Positions 18,304 through 28,675 are shown, counted from the first letter of the stretch. The stretch is DNA of 64,000 nucleotides from Ectothiorhodospira magna (GCF_900110965.1 NZ_FOFO01000002.1:119130-183129); one strand, 5' to 3'. Notes: generated from the letters alone by a model not told the origin. Made by a program: numbers and translations.

Positions 18304-18572
18304 TGCAAAAGCCTGAAGAGATGGGATTACAGTTTCCCTGCCAGTTCCCGGTCAAGGTGTTTGGTGCCTCGGTGCCGGAGCTGGGGGAACGGGTGCGGGC
18401 CATTGTCGGCAAGCATGTGCCGGATATCCGGGAGTCGGATTTTTCCCAGCGTGCCTCCAAGGGTGGGCGCTACCAGGCCATCACCATCCGTGTCCATGCC
18501 CAAAGTCAGGCCCAGATGGATGCCCTGTATCTGGAACTCAATGCCTGCGAGCTGGTGCAGATGACCCTTTGA
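18303..18572 (+). CDS. ybeD: DUF493/YbeD family protein
   Basis: An 89-aa small protein with the ACT-like YbeD fold pattern: LQFPCQFPVKVFG at the start, then SDFSQRASKGGRYQAITIRV and a QAQMDALYLELNACELVQMTL end. Its molecular role is unproven; it is almost always encoded between dacA and lipB, as here, which hints at a link to lipoate metabolism or envelope regulation. Its ATG overlaps the last base of the preceding stop codon (TGATG). Confidence 0.93.
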   Translation: MQKPEEMGLQFPCQFPVKVFGASVPELGERVRAIVGKHVPDIRESDFSQRASKGGRYQAITIRVHAQSQAQMDALYLELNACELVQMTL

Positions 18573-18582
18573 GTCCGGCCTG

Positions 18583-19209
18583 ATGTCCGCCATTTTCGTT
18601 CGCCGACTGGGGTGCCGGGATTATGCCCTGACCTGGCGGCAGATGCAGACCTTTACCGATGTCCGGGATGACGCCACTGCCGATGAACTCTGGCAGGTGG
18701 AGCATCCGCCGGTATTCACCCTGGGCCTTAATGGCAAGTCCGAGCATATTCTCGATGCGGGGGACATCCCGGTGATTGCGGTGGACCGGGGTGGGCAGGT
18801 GACCTACCACGGACCGGGGCAGGTGGTTATTTATACCCTGCTGGATCTGCGCCGCGCCGGCCTGGGGGTGAGGGCCCTGGTCACCGCGCTGGAGTCGGCG
18901 GTGATCGATTATCTGGCCATCCAGGGCATCACCGCCCGGGCCAGGCCGGATGCACCGGGGGTCTATGTGGATGGAGCCAAGATTGCCGCCCTGGGGCTGC
19001 GGGTCCGGCGCGGGGGCAGTTATCATGGGCTGGCCTTCAACCTTGACCCGGACCTGTCCGCCTTTGATCGCATCAATCCCTGCGGCCATCGGGGTCTGGT
19101 GACCACTTCGCTGGCGGCGCTGGGGGTACGGACGAACTGGGATCAGGCGGCCCAGGGATTGACTCAGGCCCTGTCCCAGCGGTTGCACAGACCGGTTATC
19201 GGCCCATGA
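18583..19209 (+). CDS. lipB: Octanoyl-[acyl-carrier-protein]-protein N-octanoyltransferase
   Basis: LipB moves octanoate from acyl-carrier protein to a lysine of lipoyl-dependent enzymes. The 208-aa protein has [20 protein letters not shown], the catalytic Lys133 in [15 protein letters not shown], and the nucleophile Cys167 in [12 protein letters not shown]. The lipA gene that usually follows is not here; instead lipB meets prmC tail to tail with a 14-nt overlap of coding ends. Confidence 0.96.
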   Translation: MSAIFVRRLGCRDYALTWRQMQTFTDVRDDATADELWQVEHPPVFTLGLNGKSEHILDAGDIPVIAVDRGGQVTYHGPGQVVIYTLLDLRRAGLGVRALVTALESAVIDYLAIQGITARARPDAPGVYVDGAKIAALGLRVRRGGSYHGLAFNLDPDLSAFDRINPCGHRGLVTTSLAALGVRTNWDQAAQGLTQALSQRLHRPVIGP

Positions 19210-20047
19210 TCCCCAGTGTTACCCGCTCCCTGCCGCCCAGATCCCGCACCGTCTCCACTTCGGTAAACCCCCGCTGCGCCAGCAGTGTCCGCACCGCCTC
19301 GCCCTGATCCATCCCATGTTCCAGCAGCAAGGTGCCACCCGGCTCCAGATGTCCGGGGGCCTGCTCGACGATCCGGCGGATGTCCATCAGGCCGTCCGGC
19401 CCGGAGGCCAGGGCCGAGGGGGGTTCAAAGCGTAGATCCCCCTGGGTCAGATGGGGGTCTGCGTCGGCGATATAGGGGGGATTGGAGACGATCAGATCAA
19501 ACCGTTCGCCGGCCAGGGGCTCGAACCAGTTGCCCAGGCGGCAGTGCACCCGCGCCTCCAGCCCCAGCCGCATCACGTTTTCCCGTGCCACCGCCAGCGC
19601 CTCGGGGGAGCGGTCCACGGCAATGATATGGCATTGGGGGCGCTCCACAGCCAGGGCCAGGGCGATGGCACCGGTGCCCGTGCCCAGGTCCGCCAGCCGG
19701 CCCGAAAAGTCTTCGGCCAGCCGGGACAGGGCGGTTTCCACCAGGGTTTCGGTATCGGGGCGGGGGATCAGCACACCGGGGCGGACCGCAAGGTTCAGGG
19801 ACCAGAATTCCCGGCTGCCCAGCAGGTAGCTGACCGGTTCCCCCTCGCCGCGGCGCCGCACCAGGGCCTGAAAGATCCCCAGGGCGTTCGGGTCTTCCAG
19901 GATGTCATCGCCATGGGCGTAGAGCCAGCCCCGATCCTTGCCCAGAACATGGGCCAGCAACAGTTCGGCGTCCAGACGGGGGGTGTCACCGTGGGCCAGG
20001 GCGGATCTCGCCTCCACCAGCAGGGCCTTGAGGGTGATGGCGGGCAA
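19196..20047 (-). CDS. prmC: Release factor glutamine methyltransferase
   Basis: PrmC methylates the Gln of the GGQ motif in RF1 and RF2, raising termination efficiency. The protein has an N-terminal helical domain ([24 protein letters not shown]), SAM motif [16 protein letters not shown], and the catalytic VSNPPYI. There is no ATG at the expected place; TTG at 20047, 8 nt after the prfA stop, gives 283 aa and is the best start. It lies directly after its substrate gene prfA. Confidence 0.93.
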   Translation of the reverse strand: MPAITLKALLVEARSALAHGDTPRLDAELLLAHVLGKDRGWLYAHGDDILEDPNALGIFQALVRRRGEGEPVSYLLGSREFWSLNLAVRPGVLIPRPDTETLVETALSRLAEDFSGRLADLGTGTGAIALALAVERPQCHIIAVDRSPEALAVARENVMRLGLEARVHCRLGNWFEPLAGERFDLIVSNPPYIADADPHLTQGDLRFEPPSALASGPDGLMDIRRIVEQAPGHLEPGGTLLLEHGMDQGEAVRTLLAQRGFTEVETVRDLGGRERVTLGIMGR

Positions 20048-20055
20048 GGCGGTTT

Positions 20056-21138
20056 TTAGTCCGCCAGAGCGGCCAGTTGCTCCGCCTGATGTTCGTTCAC
20101 CAGTGGATCGATGACCGGGTCCAGATCGCCGGCCATGATGGCTTCCAGCTTGTAGAGGGTCAGGTTGATGCGATGATCCGTGACCCGTCCCTGGGGAAAG
20201 TTGTAGGTGCGGATACGCTCGGAGCGATCCCCGCTGCCCACCAGGCTCTTGCGGGTGGCACTTTGTTCCTGGAAGCGGCGGGTTTCTTCCCGCTCGATCA
20301 ACCTGGCGGCCAGCAGACTCATGGCCCGGGCCTTGTTCTTGTGCTGGGAGCGCTCGTCCTGACATTCCACCACCAGGCCGGTGGGCAGGTGGGTGAGACG
20401 CACGGCGGAATCGGTCCGGTTGACGTGCTGGCCGCCGGCGCCGCTGGCCCGATAGGTGTCAATGCGAAGGTCCGCCGGATTGATCTCGGGGATCTCCATC
20501 TCGTCCGGTTCCGGCATCACGGCAACGGTGGCGGCAGAGGTGTGGATGCGGCCCTGGGATTCTGTATCCGGTACCCGCTGTACCCGGTGGGCACCGGATT
20601 CAAACTTGAGGCGGGAATAGACCCCGCGCCCAATGATGCGGGCGATGACCTCCCGGTAACCGCCATGCTCGCCCTCGCTTTCGGACAAAAGTTCCACCTG
20701 CCAGCCCCGGGTCTCCGCATAGCGGCTGTACATGCGGAACAGATCGCCGGCGAAGATGGCGGCCTCGTCCCCGCCGGTGCCGGCACGGATTTCCAGGAAG
20801 GTGTTGTTCTCGTCGTGGGGATCCTTCGGGATCAGGTGCCGCTGCAGGTCCAGTTCCAGGGACGCCAGCCGCTCGGAGACCAGGGGGATTTCCTCCTCGG
20901 CCATGGCCCGCAGGTCCGGGTCCGGATCCCGGGCCATCTGGCGGGCCGCCTCCAGCTCATCGGTGGCGGCGGCATAGTCTTTCCAGCTTAGAACCACCGG
21001 TTCCAGCTGGCTGTATTCCATGGAATACCGGCGAAAGCGATCCTGATCCTCGATGGTCTGTGGGTCCGCCAGCAGGCCACTGAGTTCCTCGAAACGATCT
21101 GCGATCTCTTCAAGTTTGCGACGAATGGAGTCTTTCAC
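20056..21138 (-). CDS. prfA: Peptide chain release factor 1
   Basis: RF1 recognises UAA and UAG stop codons and triggers peptide release. The 360-aa length matches the family. The GGQ catalytic motif is in [18 protein letters not shown]. The codon-recognition region follows a domain with [22 protein letters not shown]. Its start codon overlaps the hemA stop by 4 nt, the common hemA-prfA-prmC order. Confidence 0.98.
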   Translation of the reverse strand: MKDSIRRKLEEIADRFEELSGLLADPQTIEDQDRFRRYSMEYSQLEPVVLSWKDYAAATDELEAARQMARDPDPDLRAMAEEEIPLVSERLASLELDLQRHLIPKDPHDENNTFLEIRAGTGGDEAAIFAGDLFRMYSRYAETRGWQVELLSESEGEHGGYREVIARIIGRGVYSRLKFESGAHRVQRVPDTESQGRIHTSAATVAVMPEPDEMEIPEINPADLRIDTYRASGAGGQHVNRTDSAVRLTHLPTGLVVECQDERSQHKNKARAMSLLAARLIEREETRRFQEQSATRKSLVGSGDRSERIRTYNFPQGRVTDHRINLTLYKLEAIMAGDLDPVIDPLVNEHQAEQLAALAD

Positions 21139-22409
21139 GAGTGGGGCTTGTCGGTGGGACTCGGCAATTTGAAGAGGGCATGGGCGGCGTCCACCAACTC
21201 CAGGCGTCCTTCACGGGCGGCCTCGTTCATGGTGTGGCAGGGGTCATGCAGCAGCTTGTTGGTGAGGGTATGGGCCAGGAAGGACAGGGCTTCTTCCGGT
21301 GACTTGCCGGCGGCCACCATCTGATTGGCCTTTTCCAGCACTTCCAGCTGCACGGTGTGAGCTTTATCACGGAAGGCGCAGATGGTGCTCACCGCGCTCT
21401 GGGCCCGCAGCCAGCCCATGAAGGTGCTGACCTGGGAGTCGATGATCTCCTCCGCCTGACGAGCGGCTTCGCGACGGGACTGGAGGTTTTCCTGGATGAC
21501 TTCTTCCAGGTCGTCCACGGTATAGAGGAAGACGTTGTCCAGGCTGCCCACTTCCGGCTCGATGTCCCGGGGTACGGCGATGTCCACCATGAACATGGGG
21601 CGACGCTTGCGGGCTTTCAAGGCCCGTTCCACGGCACCTTTGCCCAGAATCGGCAAGGGGCTGGCAGTGGAGGAAATGAGAATGTCGGCTTCCGCCAGAC
21701 GGGCGGGGATCTCCGAGAGGGTAATCACCTCGGCATCGAACTCGCTGGCCAGGGTCTTGGCCCGTTCCACCGTGCGGTTGGCGACGATGATGCGGCCAAT
21801 CTGGTTGCTGTGCAGATGGCGGGCCGCCAGTTCGATGGTCTCACCGGCACCGATCATCAGGGCGGTGAGGGGCTTCATGTCGCCCCAGATCTGCCTGGCC
21901 AGGGAAACGGCGGCAAAGGCCACCGAGACCGGGCTGGAGCCGATGGCGGTGGAGGTGCGGACGTTCTTGGCCACCGAGAAGGCATGCTGGAACAGTCGCC
22001 CCAGCTGGCGGCCCAGGGTGCCGGCGGCGCCGGCGCTCTGATAGGACCCCTTGAGCTGGCCCAGGATCTGAGGTTCTCCCAGTACCAGGGAATCCAGGCC
22101 ACAGGCCACCCGAAGCAGGTGCTTGACCGCTTCGGCTTCTGAATGACGGTAAATGTAGGGCTGGATCTCGCCGGGCTTGAGCCGATGGAAGTCGGCCAGC
22201 CAGTGCAACACCCGGTCCGTGGGCTGATGGGCCTCGGAACGGAAGTAGATTTCCGTCCGGTTGCAGGTGGACAGGATCGCCGCTTCCTCCACCGGCGTGG
22301 AACGGATCAGGCCGGTGAGGGCTTCATCCATGCGGTCCGGGGAGAATACAACCCGTTCGCGAATCCCGACCGGGGCGGATTTATGATTGACTCCGAGAGT
22401 AAAAAGCAT
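21135..22409 (-). CDS. hemA: Glutamyl-tRNA reductase
   Basis: HemA reduces glutamyl-tRNA to glutamate-1-semialdehyde, the first committed step of C5-pathway tetrapyrrole synthesis. From the ATG at 22409 the protein is 424 aa and begins [20 protein letters not shown], the standard family start; an ATG 17 codons upstream would add a non-conserved extension. The catalytic Cys49 is in [12 protein letters not shown]. An NADPH-binding domain ([17 protein letters not shown]) and C-terminal dimerisation helices follow. Confidence 0.97.
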   Translation of the reverse strand: MLFTLGVNHKSAPVGIRERVVFSPDRMDEALTGLIRSTPVEEAAILSTCNRTEIYFRSEAHQPTDRVLHWLADFHRLKPGEIQPYIYRHSEAEAVKHLLRVACGLDSLVLGEPQILGQLKGSYQSAGAAGTLGRQLGRLFQHAFSVAKNVRTSTAIGSSPVSVAFAAVSLARQIWGDMKPLTALMIGAGETIELAARHLHSNQIGRIIVANRTVERAKTLASEFDAEVITLSEIPARLAEADILISSTASPLPILGKGAVERALKARKRRPMFMVDIAVPRDIEPEVGSLDNVFLYTVDDLEEVIQENLQSRREAARQAEEIIDSQVSTFMGWLRAQSAVSTICAFRDKAHTVQLEVLEKANQMVAAGKSPEEALSFLAHTLTNKLLHDPCHTMNEAAREGRLELVDAAHALFKLPSPTDKPHS

Positions 22410-22826
22410 CGCACGTGAAGACCTGTGTAATAGGGTATTTTGCGCCAGCATTGAAGTCATGACAAGGTGTCCCGGATTTTCAACCCTTTGAGTCCACTTG
22501 GAAAACCGATTTTTTAGCGGGAATTGACCCGCTTGGGGGAACTTATCGGTCCCGATGGGGTGCTAAGGAACATGGGGATGGTGTCACCATGTCCGTGCTG
22601 CTGCTCAACCGCATTGTAATCCGCGTCAATGTGGTGGATTCCCCGTCGGGCGTCCATGTCCCCCATCAAGAGCTTGCAATTTCCCGCGCCGACGGACTTG
22701 ACTTGCCGGTCCACCCGGTTGACGTGCCTGTGCTGCGGGAGTGTCCGCTCCAGTTTACACTGTCCTGCGACTTTGACACGCCTTTTCGGGGTCATCATTT
22801 TGAACAAATGGGTTTATAGTTCTTCC
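22410..22826. other. 417-base divergent intergenic region, hemA / TPR lipoprotein
   Basis: No convincing gene is present. Visible are a 5-bp stem GCGGG/CCCGC (22517-22532), a perfect palindrome ATGGTG-T-CACCAT (22578-22590) that could be an operator, and a -35-like TTGACA at 22773-22778. TATAGT at 22815-22820 lies 6 nt before the TPR ATG, close enough that leaderless transcription is possible. For hemA, TTCAAT-17-TATTAC is a weak minus-strand promoter candidate. Confidence 0.4.
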
Positions 22827-24605
22827 ATGCTGCCCAGATATCCATCGTTTTTCCCCCGTATCTCCCCCGGTTCAGTGGGTCGTCCCTGGATAGTGTTGAT
22901 GCTGTGCGGGATGTTGGCCGCCTGCTCCGGGATGCCCCGTGACAACAGTGGTGAGGCCCACGAACCCTGGTTGCCCCTGGCGGAAGGCCATCTGCTGCCA
23001 TTGGAGATTGACGATAACGGCGTTGCCGATCTGTTTTATGAGCTGCTGGTGGGGGAAATTGCCGGACATATGGGCCAACTGCAAGTCTCTGTGGCGCATT
23101 ACCTGCGTGCGGCTCAGCGGACCCGTAACCCGGAAGTGGCTGAACGGGCCACCCGTATCGCCTTGTTTTCCGGCGATCCAGAAGCTGCCCTGCCGGGGGC
23201 CGAGCGTTGGCTGGCACTGGAGCCTGATAACCAGGAAGCCCGGCAGGTGCTGGCGGCGCTTTTGGTGAATGCAGGGCGGCCTGAAGATGCCGCACCCCAT
23301 TTACTTCAGGTGCTTGAATATCTGGAAGCGATGGAGGGAGAGGGGCTTGGCCCACTGGTCAACATGCTTGCCCGCAGTCAGCAGGGGGATGCCGCGGTAA
23401 CGGCCCTGACCCTGGTGGCCCAGGCCCGTGAAAATGATCCCCAGGCCTATCTGGCTGTGGCCAGACTGGCCCTGCGCCAGGATTTGCCCCTGACGGCAGT
23501 GGCTGCCGCCGAGCAGGCCCTGGTTCTGGATGATCACCTCCTTGAGGCCCATGTCCTGCGGGCCAGGGGGCTGGTGCAGGCCGGCGATCAGGCTGCCGCT
23601 TTGCAAGCCATGGATCAGTTGGTGGCCCGTTATCCCGATGATGTGGACCTGCGGGTCACCTATGCCCGCATGTTATTGCAGGCAGACCATTACGACGACG
23701 CCCGTCGGCAGTTTGAGCAGGCGGTCCAGTCCCGGCCAGGGGATGCAGATCTGCTGTATACCCTGGGGTTGCTGAACATCGAAGTGGCCCAGTACGAAGA
23801 CGCCCAGCGTTATCTGGAACGGGTGCTGCAAACCGGACGACGTATTCCCGAAGCCCGGTATTACCTGGGACGGATTGCCGAGGCCACCGGTCAGCCGGAG
23901 CAGGCAATCCGGTTTTATGAGCAGGTCAGTCGGGGTGAACATCGCCACGAATCCCGGCTGCGGGCTGCCTTGTTGATGGGGGAAATGGGGCAGGTGACCC
24001 ACGCCCGGGAGGAACTGTCCGCCCTGCGGCAGCGATTGGACGATCCGATTGAACGGGTCCGGGTGTATCTGGCAGAGGCCAGCCTGCTCCGGAATATCCG
24101 GGATTATTGGGCGGGTATGGATTTGCTGGATCAGGGCCTGAGGGAGTATCCAGATAATCTGGAACTGCTCTATGCCCGGGCGCTCATGGCCGAGCGACTG
24201 GAGCGGATTGATCAGGTAGAAGCGGATTTGACGCTGATTCTGGATCAGGATCCGGATAATCCGGCTGCCCTCAATGCCCTGGGTTATATCCTCACTGATC
24301 GTACTGACCGCCATGAAGAAGCCTACGGCTATATCCGTCGAGCCTATGCGCAACGGCCCAATGATGCAGCCATCATCGACAGCATGGGGTGGGTGCTCTA
24401 TCGCCTGGGTCGCCTGGAGGAGGCCGAAATCTATCTGCGGCGCGCCTATGACCTGATGGAGGACGGTGAAATAGCCAGTAATCTGGCCGCCCTGCTCTGG
24501 GATATGGGGGCGCAGCAGGAGGCTTTGGATATTCTCCATCGCGCCCTGGAGCGTGAACCGGACCATGAGCGCCTGCATCGGCTCAGGGAGCGCTTGGTGC
24601 CATGA
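22827..24605 (+). CDS. TPR-repeat outer-membrane lipoprotein
   Basis: A 592-aa protein that starts with a lipoprotein signal (IVLMLCGMLAACSG, Cys33 from ATG 22827). The rest is almost entirely helical tetratricopeptide repeats: pieces such as YLERVLQTGRRIPEARYYLG, GYILTDRTDRHEEAYGYI and LEEAEIYLRRAYDLMEDGE. TPRs are protein-protein scaffolds; the family is regularly found directly before lolB in pseudomonads and Chromatiales, but its role is unproven. Its stop overlaps the lolB start (ATGA). Confidence 0.88.
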   Translation: MLPRYPSFFPRISPGSVGRPWIVLMLCGMLAACSGMPRDNSGEAHEPWLPLAEGHLLPLEIDDNGVADLFYELLVGEIAGHMGQLQVSVAHYLRAAQRTRNPEVAERATRIALFSGDPEAALPGAERWLALEPDNQEARQVLAALLVNAGRPEDAAPHLLQVLEYLEAMEGEGLGPLVNMLARSQQGDAAVTALTLVAQARENDPQAYLAVARLALRQDLPLTAVAAAEQALVLDDHLLEAHVLRARGLVQAGDQAAALQAMDQLVARYPDDVDLRVTYARMLLQADHYDDARRQFEQAVQSRPGDADLLYTLGLLNIEVAQYEDAQRYLERVLQTGRRIPEARYYLGRIAEATGQPEQAIRFYEQVSRGEHRHESRLRAALLMGEMGQVTHAREELSALRQRLDDPIERVRVYLAEASLLRNIRDYWAGMDLLDQGLREYPDNLELLYARALMAERLERIDQVEADLTLILDQDPDNPAALNALGYILTDRTDRHEEAYGYIRRAYAQRPNDAAIIDSMGWVLYRLGRLEEAEIYLRRAYDLMEDGEIASNLAALLWDMGAQQEALDILHRALEREPDHERLHRLRERLVP

Positions 24606-25213
24606 AAATCAAGGGATGGCTGTTAATGCTGGCCGCCTTGATGCTGGGTGGCTGTGCCGTGCAGCCCCCGTTGCCGGTGGATCATCAGGCTCAGGCCTGG
24701 CAGACCCGGATGCAACAGCTTGGGGCGCAGGATGACTGGGTGTTGACTGGCCGGATTGCCCTGTTTCTGGAAAATGAACAGTGGAACGCCCATTTACGCT
24801 GGCGTCAACGGGGGGATGACTATGATATTCAATTATTGGGTCCCTTCGGGCGCCATGGCGCCACCCTGGTGGGTCGTGCCTCCGGTGTAACCCTGCGTAA
24901 CGCCGAAGGAGAGGTGTATCAGGATCAGGACGTGGACCAGCTGGTGTATCAGACCCTGGGCTGGCAGTTGCCGGTCAGTGGCCTGCGCTACTGGGTTCTG
25001 GGTATTTTGGCCCCCGGGCCGGTGACAGACCTGACCCTGGACCCGTTGGGTCGGCCCCAGCGATTGCTGCAGTCCGGCTGGGACGTGGGGTATGATCGCT
25101 ATACCGAGGTGGGCGATACCATGACATTGCCCGACCGCATGAGACTCACTTTTGACACCATCCGCGTCCGCCTGGTGGTGGATGATTGGCAGATAAACCA
25201 TGACCCGACATGA
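24602..25213 (+). CDS. lolB: Outer-membrane lipoprotein receptor LolB
   Basis: LolB accepts lipoproteins from periplasmic LolA and inserts them into the outer membrane. The 203-aa protein has a lipobox LMLGGCA (Cys18), then WVLTGRIALFLENEQWNAHL and LVGRASGVTLRNAEGEVY, matching the LolB half-barrel pattern. It shares a 14-nt overlap with ispE. Confidence 0.94.
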   Translation: MKIKGWLLMLAALMLGGCAVQPPLPVDHQAQAWQTRMQQLGAQDDWVLTGRIALFLENEQWNAHLRWRQRGDDYDIQLLGPFGRHGATLVGRASGVTLRNAEGEVYQDQDVDQLVYQTLGWQLPVSGLRYWVLGILAPGPVTDLTLDPLGRPQRLLQSGWDVGYDRYTEVGDTMTLPDRMRLTFDTIRVRLVVDDWQINHDPT

Positions 25214-26081
25214 TCCTGGTATGGGCTGGCCCGCGCCTGCCAAGCTGAATCTCTTTTTGCACATCACCGGGCGTCGTCCCGACGGCTATCACGCGTTGCA
25301 GTCCGTGTTTCAGTTCCTCGATTATGGGGACCGTCTGGATTTTCGGTTACTCGATGAGGATCGGGTGTACGCCGAGCATGTTCTGGATGGGGTGAACCAT
25401 GACGATGATCTGACCGTGCGGGCGGCCCTGGCCCTCAAGGCGGCCACCGGCTACCCTGGCGGCGTGGCCATTCGGGTCCATAAATGCTTGCCCATGGGGG
25501 GCGGACTGGGGGGCGGCAGTTCTGATGCCGCCACGGTGCTGGTGGCCCTCAATGCCCTTTGGGGCACTGGACTGGACGACGATGCCCTGGCCGACATGGG
25601 CCTGCGACTGGGGGCGGATGTTCCCGTGTTCGTGCGTGGCCATGCGGCCTGGGCAGAAGGCGTCGGGGAACAGTTAAAGCCGGTGTCGCCACCAGAGCCC
25701 TGGTATCTGGTGGTGCATCCCGGCGTCATGGTGCCCACTGCTGCAATCTTTTCCGATCCTGGATTGACACGGGACTGTTCATCCATCACAATAGCGGACT
25801 TTCTTGCAGGGCGAGCGGGGAACGTATGTGAGCCGATCGTCTGCCAGCGCTTTCCAGAGGTGGCCAAAGCCCTGGAATGGCTGCAGGATCAGGGGGTCAT
25901 GGCCCGTATGACGGGGACCGGCAGTTGCGTGTTTGGTGTCTTTGAGACAGAAGACGCTGCCCGCGCCGCCTGTGAGCATTTGCCGAAGGTGTGGGCAGGA
26001 TTTGTAGCCCAGGGTTGCAATGCCTCTCCGCTGCACCGGCACCGAAAACAGCTCCGGGTTATCAGTGCCCTGCAGGAATAA
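25200..26081 (+). CDS. ispE: 4-diphosphocytidyl-2-C-methyl-D-erythritol kinase
   Basis: IspE phosphorylates CDP-methylerythritol in the MEP isoprenoid pathway. The 293-aa GHMP kinase begins PAPAKLNLFLHITGRRPDGY, has the ATP-binding PMGGGLGGGSSDAATVL, and MTGTGSCVFGVF near the end. ATG 25200 is used; a second Met at codon 8 is possible. ispE next to tRNA-Gln and prs is conserved in gammaproteobacteria. Confidence 0.95.
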   Translation: MTRHDPGMGWPAPAKLNLFLHITGRRPDGYHALQSVFQFLDYGDRLDFRLLDEDRVYAEHVLDGVNHDDDLTVRAALALKAATGYPGGVAIRVHKCLPMGGGLGGGSSDAATVLVALNALWGTGLDDDALADMGLRLGADVPVFVRGHAAWAEGVGEQLKPVSPPEPWYLVVHPGVMVPTAAIFSDPGLTRDCSSITIADFLAGRAGNVCEPIVCQRFPEVAKALEWLQDQGVMARMTGTGSCVFGVFETEDAARAACEHLPKVWAGFVAQGCNASPLHRHRKQLRVISALQE

Positions 26082-26098
26082 CGGATAACACGATTTAT

Positions 26099-26173
26099 TG
26101 GGCCGTCGCCAAGTGGTAAGGCACCGGGTTTTGATCCCGGCATTCGCAGGTTCGAATCCTGCCGGCCCAGCCA
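26099..26173 (+). tRNA. tRNA-Gln (anticodon TTG)
   Basis: A 75-nt cloverleaf with 7-bp acceptor stem TGGGCCG/CGGCCCA, anticodon stem CCGGG/CCCGG around TTTTGAT (anticodon TTG), T-loop TTCGAAT and encoded CCA. It lies 17 nt after ispE. Confidence 0.96.
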
Positions 26174-26267
26174 TTCTTCAGACGTTGCTTGCCAACGCCA
26201 GGCCAGCGCCGCCTCCGGTTGATTGTCACCATGACAGCTGCCGACGGGTGGCGCTTATGCTGTGGTG

Positions 26268-26313
26268 CGGGCTGATGCGTCCTTTCGCCGGCAGGGTGGC
26301 CCGCATCAGCCCG
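26268..26313 (+). promoter_or_regulatory. Long hairpin in the prs leader
   Basis: CGGGCTGATGCG (26268-26279) and CGCATCAGCCCG (26302-26313) form a perfect 12-bp stem around a 22-nt loop within the 228-base gap between tRNA-Gln and prs. It could end tRNA transcription or regulate prs. No PurR-like operator was seen. Confidence 0.45.
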
Positions 26314-26401
26314 GCTGGTGGGTTCCTGTCATCCGATTCGTTCGCAACCGGACATTGTCGCAATCATGCTGCCCAGGTCCACAGTGGTGGAAAAATCCAA
26401 A

Positions 26402-27340
26402 ATGATGGTTTTCGCGGGGAATGCCACGCCCCAACTGGCACAGAGTGTCGTCAATCACCTCAATCTCCCCCTGGGCAAGGCCGTTGTTGGCCGTTTCAGT
26501 GATGGTGAGGTGCAGGTGGAAATCCTGGAGAACGTGCGTGGTCGGGACGTGTTCATCGTCCAGTCTACCGGCGCGCCCACCAATGACAATCTGATGGAAC
26601 TGCTGATCATGGTAGATGCCTTGCGTCGGGCTTCCGCTGGTCGCATCACCACGGTCATTCCCTATTTTGGTTATTCCCGCCAGGATCGTCGGGTGCGATC
26701 TGCCCGGGTGCCCATCTCTGCCAAGGTGGTGGCCAACATGCTGGAGGCCGTGGGTGCCGATCGGGTGTTAATGGTGGATGTGCATGCCGATCAGGTTCAG
26801 GGCTTTTTTAACGTGCCGGTGGATAACGTCTATGCCTCGCCGGTGTTGCTGGGGCATATCTGGCGTCAGAAAATTCCCAACCTGCTGGTGGTATCTCCTG
26901 ATGTGGGGGGGGTGGTCCGCGCCCGCGCCCTGGCCAAGCGTCTGGATGATGCAGAACTGGCCATTATCGACAAGCGGCGTCCCAAACCCAACGAGTCCCA
27001 GGTGATGCACATCATCGGCGATGTGGAAGACAAGACCTGCATCATCATCGACGACCTGGTGGATACCGCCGGTACCCTGTGCCAGGCTGCCAAGGCCCTC
27101 AAGGATCATGGCGCCGCCAAGGTCATGGCCTATGCCACCCACCCGGTACTCTCCGGTCCTGCCATCGAAAACATCAATAACTCCCAGCTCGATGAACTGG
27201 TGGTCACGGACACCCTGCCCCTGCGTCCTGAAGCCAAGGCCTGTGGCCGCATCAAGCAGCTCAGCGTGGCCGGCATGCTGGCGGAAACCATCCGCCGTAT
27301 CAATCGTGAGGAATCGGTCAGCTCCCTGTTCATCGATTGA
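26402..27340 (+). CDS. prs: Ribose-phosphate pyrophosphokinase
   Basis: Prs makes PRPP from ribose 5-phosphate and ATP for purine, pyrimidine, His, Trp and NAD synthesis. From ATG 26402 the protein is 312 aa, begins [14 protein letters not shown], and shows [12 protein letters not shown] and the PRPP loop [12 protein letters not shown]. The start is uncertain: Pseudomonas proteins begin with SKMMVF, and here GTG codons lie a few residues upstream in frame with a GGTGG nearby, so a 5-6 residue longer form is possible. Confidence 0.95.
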   Translation: MMVFAGNATPQLAQSVVNHLNLPLGKAVVGRFSDGEVQVEILENVRGRDVFIVQSTGAPTNDNLMELLIMVDALRRASAGRITTVIPYFGYSRQDRRVRSARVPISAKVVANMLEAVGADRVLMVDVHADQVQGFFNVPVDNVYASPVLLGHIWRQKIPNLLVVSPDVGGVVRARALAKRLDDAELAIIDKRRPKPNESQVMHIIGDVEDKTCIIIDDLVDTAGTLCQAAKALKDHGAAKVMAYATHPVLSGPAIENINNSQLDELVVTDTLPLRPEAKACGRIKQLSVAGMLAETIRRINREESVSSLFID

Positions 27341-27419
27341 TGAACAGACTAAGGCTGAATCGCCATGGTCTCTCCTGGTCGCGGGAGAGGCATTTTGTAG
27401 GTATGACTGGAGAATTTAC

Positions 27420-28049
27420 ATGAGTGTCAATTTCGAATTGCAAGGCGAGCTGCGCGCAGACCAGGGCAAGGGTGCGAGCCGCCGCCTGCGTCGCGCCGGC
27501 AAGCTGCCTGCCATTGTTTATGGTGCCGGCAAGGACCCCATGGCCATCACTCTGGATCACAACGCTGTGTGGTTGAGTCTGGCCCATGAGGCGTTCTATT
27601 CCCACATCCTGACCTTGAAGGTGAACGGTCATTCCGAGCGGGTTATCCTGCGTGACCTGCAGCGTCATCCGGTGAAGCAGATGGTCCTGCACATGGATCT
27701 GCAGCGGGTGACCGATGATCAGGCCATCAAGGTCCATGTGCCTTTGCACTTCATCAATGAAGAGGTCTGTGTGGGCGTCAAGACCGGCGGCGGCATGATC
27801 AGCCACCAGGCGGTGGAAGTGGAAGTGGAATGTCTGCCCAAAAACCTGCCGGAATTCATCGAGGTGGACGTGGCTGCGCTGAATGTGGGTGAATCTTTGC
27901 ATCTGTCCCAGATTCAGTTGCCCGAAGGGGTGACTGTTGTGGCCCTGGCTCAGGGTGCAGACCATGATCTGCCGGTGGTCAGTGTGCTCAAGACCCGTGG
28001 TGGCAGCAGCACTGAAGAATCCGAAGCCGAGGGCGAAGGTGAGGCATAA
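27420..28049 (+). CDS. rplY: 50S ribosomal protein L25, long (Ctc) form
   Basis: L25 binds 5S rRNA. At 209 aa this is the long Ctc/TL5 form with an N-terminal 5S-binding domain ([20 protein letters not shown]) and a C-terminal TL5 domain ([20 protein letters not shown]), unlike the 94-aa E. coli protein. The tail is acidic. CTGGAG precedes ATG 27420. It is followed by pth, as in many bacteria. Confidence 0.95.
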   Translation: MSVNFELQGELRADQGKGASRRLRRAGKLPAIVYGAGKDPMAITLDHNAVWLSLAHEAFYSHILTLKVNGHSERVILRDLQRHPVKQMVLHMDLQRVTDDQAIKVHVPLHFINEEVCVGVKTGGGMISHQAVEVEVECLPKNLPEFIEVDVAALNVGESLHLSQIQLPEGVTVVALAQGADHDLPVVSVLKTRGGSSTEESEAEGEGEA

Positions 28050-28093
28050 GCCGCCTTTTCTTTCTGATTGCAAGATAGGGATGACACCGGCCA

Positions 28094-28675
28094 GTGGCTG
28101 ACAAAGACACCGTTCAGGTCATCGCGGGGCTGGGCAATCCCGGTCCCGACTATGCCATGACCCGGCACAATGCCGGGTTCTGGTTTGTGGAGGAACTGGC
28201 CCGCCGTCATGGCGGCCAGTTTCGTCTGGAGAACAAGTTTGCCGGCGAAACGGCGCGCATCCGCGTCGAGGGGCAGGAGATCTGGTTGATCAAGCCCCAG
28301 ACCTACATGAATCACAGTGGTCAACCCATCCGGCTGCTCACCCAGTTTTACAAAATTCCCATCACCTCCGTACTGGTGGCCCACGACGAGATCGATCTGC
28401 CGCCGGGCACGGCCCGTCTCAAGCGCGGGGGTGGGCATGGCGGGCACAATGGGCTGCGGGATATCATGGCCCACCAGGGGCAGGACTTCATGCGCCTGCG
28501 GCTGGGGGTAGGCCACCCCGGTCATCGTGAGCAGGTGGTCGGATTTGTCCTGAACCGCCCCTCCCGAGAGGAAGCGCCTCTGATCATGGCTGCCATTGAT
28601 CGTGCCGCTGACCTCATGCCCCTGCTGCTGTCCCAAGGGCTGCAGAAAGCCACAAACCGTCTGCACTCGGCGTGA
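28094..28675 (+). CDS. pth: Peptidyl-tRNA hydrolase
   Basis: Pth frees tRNA from prematurely dropped peptidyl-tRNA. The 193-aa protein starts at GTG 28094; a nearby ATG at 28081 is out of frame. Motifs are VIAGLGNPGPDYAMTRHNAGF with the catalytic His, KPQTYMNHSGQPI, and HDEIDLPPGTARLKRGGGHG. It lies between rplY and ychF. Confidence 0.96.
   Translation: MADKDTVQVIAGLGNPGPDYAMTRHNAGFWFVEELARRHGGQFRLENKFAGETARIRVEGQEIWLIKPQTYMNHSGQPIRLLTQFYKIPITSVLVAHDEIDLPPGTARLKRGGGHGGHNGLRDIMAHQGQDFMRLRLGVGHPGHREQVVGFVLNRPSREEAPLIMAAIDRAADLMPLLLSQGLQKATNRLHSA

Noticed and set aside
22410..22826. Short open frames in the hemA/TPR gap
   Set aside because: None has a ribosome-binding site or recognisable protein; both strands are open by GC content.
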